Positions 59,801 through 64,000 of a stretch of 64,000 nucleotides of DNA are shown one piece after another. Both the position numbers and the translations under genes were made by a program. The DNA is from Antedon mediterranea (Eukaryota > Echinodermata > Crinoidea > Comatulida > Antedonidae). The stretch lies in NCBI RefSeq assembly GCF_964355755.1, contig NC_092670.1, forward strand, positions 15,561,201 to 15,625,200, given 5' to 3'. The notes under the pieces were generated by a model. It searched no databases, was not told the DNA's origin, and saw only the letters and a program-made list of their open reading frames with translations. The stretch's first letter is position 1. Every line of letters begins with the position of its first letter.

Positions 59801-60103
59801 TTTACTTGGCTTGGAAAAATCACATTGGAAACGTACATCACTCAGTTTCATATATACCTGGCGCATGGTAAACGTATCATTTTCATCCTCATCGATGGAT
59901 ATCCACTGATAAATGTCATTTTTTCAACTGCGGTCTACCTCATCGTGTCGTTGTACCTTCTTAGATTAACAACAGAATTCAGTGCTTTTCTTTTACCAAA
60001 AGACATGAAAAAGGTTTTGTATCATTTTATTGGTATTACTTTAATTGTTTGTATTCATTTTTGTTTTGCGTTTCTGCTTCGTGATATAATAGGATTAATG
60101 TAA
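56876..60103 (+). CDS. Cas1p-type O-acetyltransferase 1, lacking SGNH domain (3 exons, 530 aa)
   Basis: Multi-membrane acyltransferase, presumably in the Golgi, moving acetyl groups onto sugars; the substrate is unknown. Exons are 56876-57381, 57752-57879 and 59145-60103, phases matching. Start MEGYHHW is also the start of the neighbouring paralogue. TM1 is about residues 18-37; a hydrophilic linker (38-110) precedes a run of membrane segments. Family-conserved stretches are [25 protein letters not shown] (169-180), [23 protein letters not shown] (207-213), [11 protein letters not shown] (250-260, with His259) and [12 protein letters not shown]. Animal CASD1 (sialic acid O-acetyltransferase) carries a luminal SGNH domain before these helices; here nothing of it is present. 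The architecture and about 530-residue length match plant RWA (reduced wall acetylation) proteins. An unseen SGNH partner encoded elsewhere is possible. Confidence 0.88.
57923..58072. mobile_element. TA-flanked inverted-repeat family C copy (intron 2 of acetyltransferase 1)
   Basis: AAGCTTGATTGCCACTAGGA and GTGGGAACCAAGCTT are inverted ends, with TA at 57921-57922 and 58073-58074. The left arm repeats CGCAACGCAA. Directly followed by another element. Confidence 0.8.
58076..58475. mobile_element. TTAA-flanked, fully palindromic MITE, 400 bp (intron 2 of acetyltransferase 1)
   Basis: Starts AGGCCCATTTACACTAGGAC and ends with its inverse (GTCCTAGTGTAAATGG, then CCT), with TTAA at 58072-58075 and 58476-58479. 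Further pairs (CGATCGACGA/TCGTCGATCG; TTCTAGAACT/AGTTCTAGAA) show that the whole element folds on itself. Confidence 0.85.
58626..58777. mobile_element. Inverted-repeat family C copy (diverged)
   Basis: Left GGTTTCCCACTTAGACGCAA and right TTGCGTGTCTGGGTGGGCACC are inverted ends; core GCAAATCACAAGC and TAATTGGTCAAATTGC. The open frame 58707-58997 across it is not a gene. Confidence 0.7.
59010..59092 (+). mobile_element. L2/SINE-type 3' tail (intron 2 of acetyltransferase 1)
   Basis: GCGCCTTGAGCACTCTTGAG, then GTGCGCTATAAAAATCC and a (TTA)n tail, the usual 3' end of L2-like elements and their SINEs. Confidence 0.7.
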
Positions 60104-60221
60104 GCTTTTTACCCGTAATGACGGCGCGCTATCCGATTGGTTCTGCTCACAGCAACGCGTAGGTCGCGCGACAAAACTTCTGACCAATCATGTTACGAGT
60201 TTTCTAGCAATTGATCAAATC

Positions 60222-60227
60222 AATAAA
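60222..60227 (+). terminator. Polyadenylation signal, acetyltransferase 1
   Basis: AATAAA 119 bp past the stop codon; a second one lies at 60327. Confidence 0.45.
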
Positions 60228-60639
60228 ACACGCTAACGCAGAGACTCACAAAAGTGCGCACAAGAAGCAAGAGAGAAAAGGACGAATGTCTTTTATTTTG
60301 GAGTAGGTTGCATCACATGTACACTAAATAAAGTAATGCAAAATAGGTATCTCAAATATGAAAAATAAAATCTAGGTAGGTAGCCTATCGTTTGCCCATT
60401 ATGCTAGGCCCATGCGTAATTATTTTTTCTGCATTATGAATCTCAAATATAACTAGGCCTATTGTATTCAAAACTCACATGAAATACATCCGTAATTCAA
60501 GCAATGATTTGTGTTTGTGCTTTATTTTAAATATAAACAATCTATGTATAAATTAATTACTGGATATTGGATATTAATGAGGAGACGTAAAAGAAAAAGA
60601 TAGAGGGCACTCGACTCGACTCACGGCCAGCAACAAATT

Positions 60640-60751
60640 ACACGTTGTTTGTGTTTACGACGTGACGTACGCACCTGTTGTTGATTGATGAGTGTGTCGG
60701 TGGTGTGCCGGTTGACAGAACGGAAAGACAGTTTGTTAATGTTAGTTATGT
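60640..60751 (+). promoter_or_regulatory. Candidate promoter and non-coding first exon of acetyltransferase 2
   Basis: CpG-containing stretch ending in a GTAAGT donor at 60752; TAGGCCTA-type palindromes cluster in the following intron (60840-61090). It would splice to the CGACAG acceptor at about 61489. Confidence 0.35.
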
Positions 60752-61500
60752 GTAAGTACAAAAGTTTAATATACTGACATTTTATAAGATTTTCTGTTTG
60801 ATTTAAGAGGATAAAAGCTACTCTATTTACTGAACTAACTTAGGCCTAATATTAAACTTAGTAGGCCTATATCCTACACTACAGTATAGGCAGTTTAGCC
60901 ATTTCTACTGACTTGGGCCTTCTTGGCTAGTCCCGTGGCTAGTACACAGTAGTAAGGCCCAGGCCTAGCCACCCAGCCAGATATTTAGTGTGTCTAGTGT
61001 ACAGTAGAGCGGATCACCCCCTTTCATTTCATTTCTACCACCAGCAAGGCCTTGAGTGTAGGTTAGGCCTAGCTAGCCTACTACTAACTAGACCGAACGA
61101 TGTAGCTGAGCCTAATATTATTAATAACGATGCTGCCGAAGCCGTGAGTTCGAAAAACTTTTTTTTCCCACATTTTTTTATTTTATTTTTTCTTTTGCTC
61201 ACTATCGACCACCATGGCATCGTCTTTTTCTTACCATTGCTTAGACTAGTTAGATAGAGTAGAGGAATGGGTTTTCTTTAGGTTTCCAGGGCCCAGATAA
61301 AAATGCAAGGGACGATCGGGCCAAACACACAAGATTATTGAGACCGCTAAAAGTACCTGTCCTGATTGTCTGTGTGATCTCATTTGTTCCCACAGGCTTG
61401 TGAGGTCTGCAATCAGCATGCCTACTTTAGACTGAGCCATTTGAGAGTAAACTTATTTTGAACATTTTTTTCAAACACTGTATCGACAGACTAGCAAAGA

Positions 61501-62123
61501 ATGGAAGCATATCACCATTGGTTTCACCACTCATCTTCCATTGGAAAGCGTGATGTCCCTGTCAATTACACGAGTGTATTTTCTACAAACGATGGACAAG
61601 CAAATATTTGCCAATTGACACTTTTTCTCATATGGGTCACTATTATCTCTTTCTGGACCTTCAGACGATTTTTTCATCGTAAGCCCTTACCAGAAACTTC
61701 GGCTTATGACAATAAACCTGTTGAAGATGGCGTCGTTCAGAAAACGGAAGATGAAATTACACATCAACGAAAATTACAGAATGGACATTTGAAAAAACCG
61801 CTTTTAACAAATGAAGAAACCGCAAATATAGACGAATCGGCAGAAGTATTAGAAGATAAATCACCAACCCAACCAGAAGAAACTACCAATACAAAAAGTC
61901 AATTTTCAAAAATTAAACCACCCCCTACATTTGATACATTTCTGTTTTACTGCATTGTTTTCGGTGCGTTTATGGTGTTCTTCTATCTTTGCGATTCTAA
62001 ACATGTCTTTCCTGCCGGAGAACGTGAATATTCCAGAGATTTGTTTGTTTTCCTTTGTTTCATCTTGTTTGGTGTTGGATGCTATTTTACAGTTCAAGTG
62101 AACGAGGATAAGATTCTAAACAG
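61501..62123 (+). CDS. Cas1p-type O-acetyltransferase 2, first coding exon (partial gene, 207 codons seen)
   Basis: Tandem paralogue of the gene at 56876-60103, cut by the window end. The exon runs from ATG (MEAYHHWFHHSSS) to a GTAGGT donor in the same phase and at the same protein position as copy 1. An in-frame TAG sits 9 bp before the ATG (61492-61494), inside the presumed exon, so no upstream SGNH domain can be fused through this frame. The N-terminal part is longer than in copy 1 and has an NYT glycosylation sequon (about residues 23-25) before the first membrane segment. The hydrophilic linker differs strongly. From KPPPTFD to KILNR the two copies are almost identical, including [13 protein letters not shown]. 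The counterparts of exons 2 and 3 were not found in 62124-64000, so they lie beyond the window or are missing. Confidence 0.85.
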
Positions 62124-62741
62124 GTAGGTATAATTCATTACTTACAAGCAAAGCAATGGATTTATGTGTTTAGCTTTTTTAATGTTCAATGTTCAACTAC
62201 TCTACTACTATACTATCATACAGTATCCCTATCTTGGCTAATTTCTGATTTACTGAGTACTAACAGTAATTTACAGTTAACCCCTTTTCACACTGCATAA
62301 AAATTGTAACAATAACATTATTATTTTGATCTTGATTTATTAAACATTTTCATACACGCACATTCTCAAAGTATAGCTGGGCGCTATTTTATAATTATTC
62401 ACAGGTTCACTGGTTCACTCGGAACAGAAATTGGCCTCTCCCGAAATATCATAGGCCCCCTTTTCCGAAAAATTGCCTTCACACTATGAGAACTTTTTAT
62501 CAAACAGATTAAAAGGGTACAGTATACAAATCATTATTCTCTGATAACAATAAATCATGGAGCTATAATATAGCTCCATGAATAAATCGATAGAAAAGTC
62601 TAATACCCATTCATGCATGTTGTTGTCTTTAGAATCTGTGAGGTGTGTACAGTGTCTTTTGTATTGTAGTACAGATTCTATTGTATAGTACTGTACCATG
62701 ACTGTACTACATCACTACACATCAAGTATTTTAACGCCCAA

Positions 62742-63519
62742 TTGTCAAGGTTATTGCTGTTAATTATGTGGACTTATTATATAAATAATTTAAATAAGTT
62801 TCGCAAACTCACTTTTACCAGCAAAATAATACATAAAAAGAACCTGTACAATTATACACAAAAAAATGATCTACAGTGGGACACCCCTATTAACTCACTC
62901 ACTTCTCCCTTGCCATCTAAACGACCTTTTCGCTCCTAATAATACCGTTCATAAATATTATACTAGAACAAGAAATAACATATATATCCCTAACCATAAC
63001 ACCAATTATTTTCAACATAGCATTAGATATTCTGGACCTCTATTGTTTAACAATTTACCCCCCTCAATTTCCTGTGCTGCCAACCGCTATTCATTTAATA
63101 ATAACATAAAAAATTACCTTTTGTCTCATTACTGATCGATCTGTTTGATATGGTCGTTTTTTCCATGTTCCGTGACTTGCTATCTTTATTATTCAATTGT
63201 CATCATATTCGCTATATGCCATGCAGCTGTACTTTTTTCTGTTCTTTTTTTATTTTTTATTCCAACTTTTATCTACTGGTTTTATATATATTTTGTATTT
63301 CTTTATTGTTTAATTAATTTATTTTCTTTATTTATATATTTTTTTTTTTTTTTCTTCTCTTATTTAAATATTTTGTAAAGGCAATCCCGTCACAAGATTG
63401 TAATCTTTTTGGGATTTGCCTTCGTCCATTTTCTTGTTTTATCACTTGCCATTTTGTTTTTGTTACTTTTGTCTTTTGGACGTGAATAAATGTTCCTTGA
63501 ATTGAATTGAATTGAAATT
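62742..63519 (+). mobile_element. LINE 3' end (in presumed intron 1 of acetyltransferase 2)
   Basis: The frame ending at 63135 encodes a LINE ORF2 C-terminus: HKYYTRTRNNIYIP, then IRYSGPLLFNNLPPSI and a basic terminal segment. A T-rich 3'UTR and a (TTGAA)n tail at 63497-63519 follow. The upstream part is in another frame, so the copy is broken and 5'-truncated. Confidence 0.8.
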
Positions 63520-63759
63520 AAGGGGACACTTTTTTTGTGAAATGAATTAGAAGTTTAGTAAAACATTAAGACTATTTAGGGAACTAGTCTGTGTTCTCGA
63601 CATGATAATCTTTTAATCTTTAGATTTATGGATGTATAGTATAAAGTATTATTTGTATTATTTGTTATAATATGGCGTGAGTGCAGACTACATTACTGTA
63701 TGTTATTAGTAGTTTAGTGCAATCTGTTGTCTTTAAAAAAAAAAGATTAGAGTTCTTCC

Positions 63760-64000
63760 TAAATACCAAAGCCCTCAGTAACCAAGTCCTACGAGCCTTT
63801 CCATAACCAGGCCCTCCATCACCACGCCCTACGAGCCCTTCCACCACTAGACCCTACAAGCCTGTCCATAACCAGACCCTTCCATAACCAGGAGGCCCTC
63901 CATCACCACGCCCTACGAGCCCTTCCACCACTAGGCCCTACAAGCCTGTCCATAACCAGGCCCTTCCATAACCAAGCCCTACGAGCCATTCGATAATCAG
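63760..64000. repeat. Tandem repeat, 84-bp unit, running off the window
   Basis: Units contain CCATCACCACGCCCTACGAG and TTCCACCACTAG, recurring every 84 bp, with internal CCATAACCAGG sub-repeats. The array continues past the end. Confidence 0.85.

Noticed and set aside
63145-63378. 77-residue hydrophobic open frame
   Set aside because: It is the T-rich 3'UTR of the LINE fragment, which yields Phe/Leu-rich peptides by composition.

Overview
The window is animal nuclear DNA. It is AT-rich, with long introns, GT-AG splice sites, AATAAA signals, dispersed retroelement fragments and many small inverted-repeat transposons. The protein families and the scattered palindrome TAGGCCTA suggest an invertebrate deuterostome, most likely an echinoderm and possibly a crinoid. 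The species is inference only. All recognised genes lie on the + strand and are split into exons. I built each model by hand, matching reading phase across GT-AG junctions; every internal junction keeps frame.

Layout: (1) 2222-4444, a four-exon acyl-CoA-binding protein (85 aa). (2) 7153-13707 and 18024-21283, a tandem pair of SLC16/MCT-like transporters (513 and 494 aa) with identical intron phases. (3) 24237-29113, an eight-exon arrestin-domain (ARRDC/alpha-arrestin) adaptor (389 aa) with a PPxY motif. (4) 37600-51990, a fourteen-exon lipin phosphatidate phosphatase (939 aa) with DxDxT catalytic motif, nuclear localisation signal and WxWGxLP element. (5) 56876-60103, a Cas1p-type multi-membrane O-acetyltransferase (530 aa) that lacks the SGNH domain of animal CASD1 and so resembles plant RWA proteins. 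(6) 61501-62123, the first coding exon of a second tandem copy, which runs off the window.

The genes do not form a pathway. ACBP and lipin both touch lipid metabolism, but nothing in the sequence links their regulation. The two tandem pairs (transporters, acetyltransferases) are local duplications.

Between and inside the genes are several mobile-element families: inverted-repeat elements (hAT-type with an 8-bp target duplication, TTAA-flanked, TA-flanked, and one with perfect 46-bp ends), a 601-bp solo LTR, 5'-truncated LINE ends, a 5S-rRNA-derived SINE, and a tRNA-derived SINE that shares its 3' hairpin with a LINE. Minisatellites are common, including a large inverted composite array inside intron 1 of the first transporter gene. 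Points most worth a second look: the SGNH-less acetyltransferase pair, the two SINE types, the inverted composite array at 9077-11365, and a decayed exon copy inside the arrestin-domain gene.
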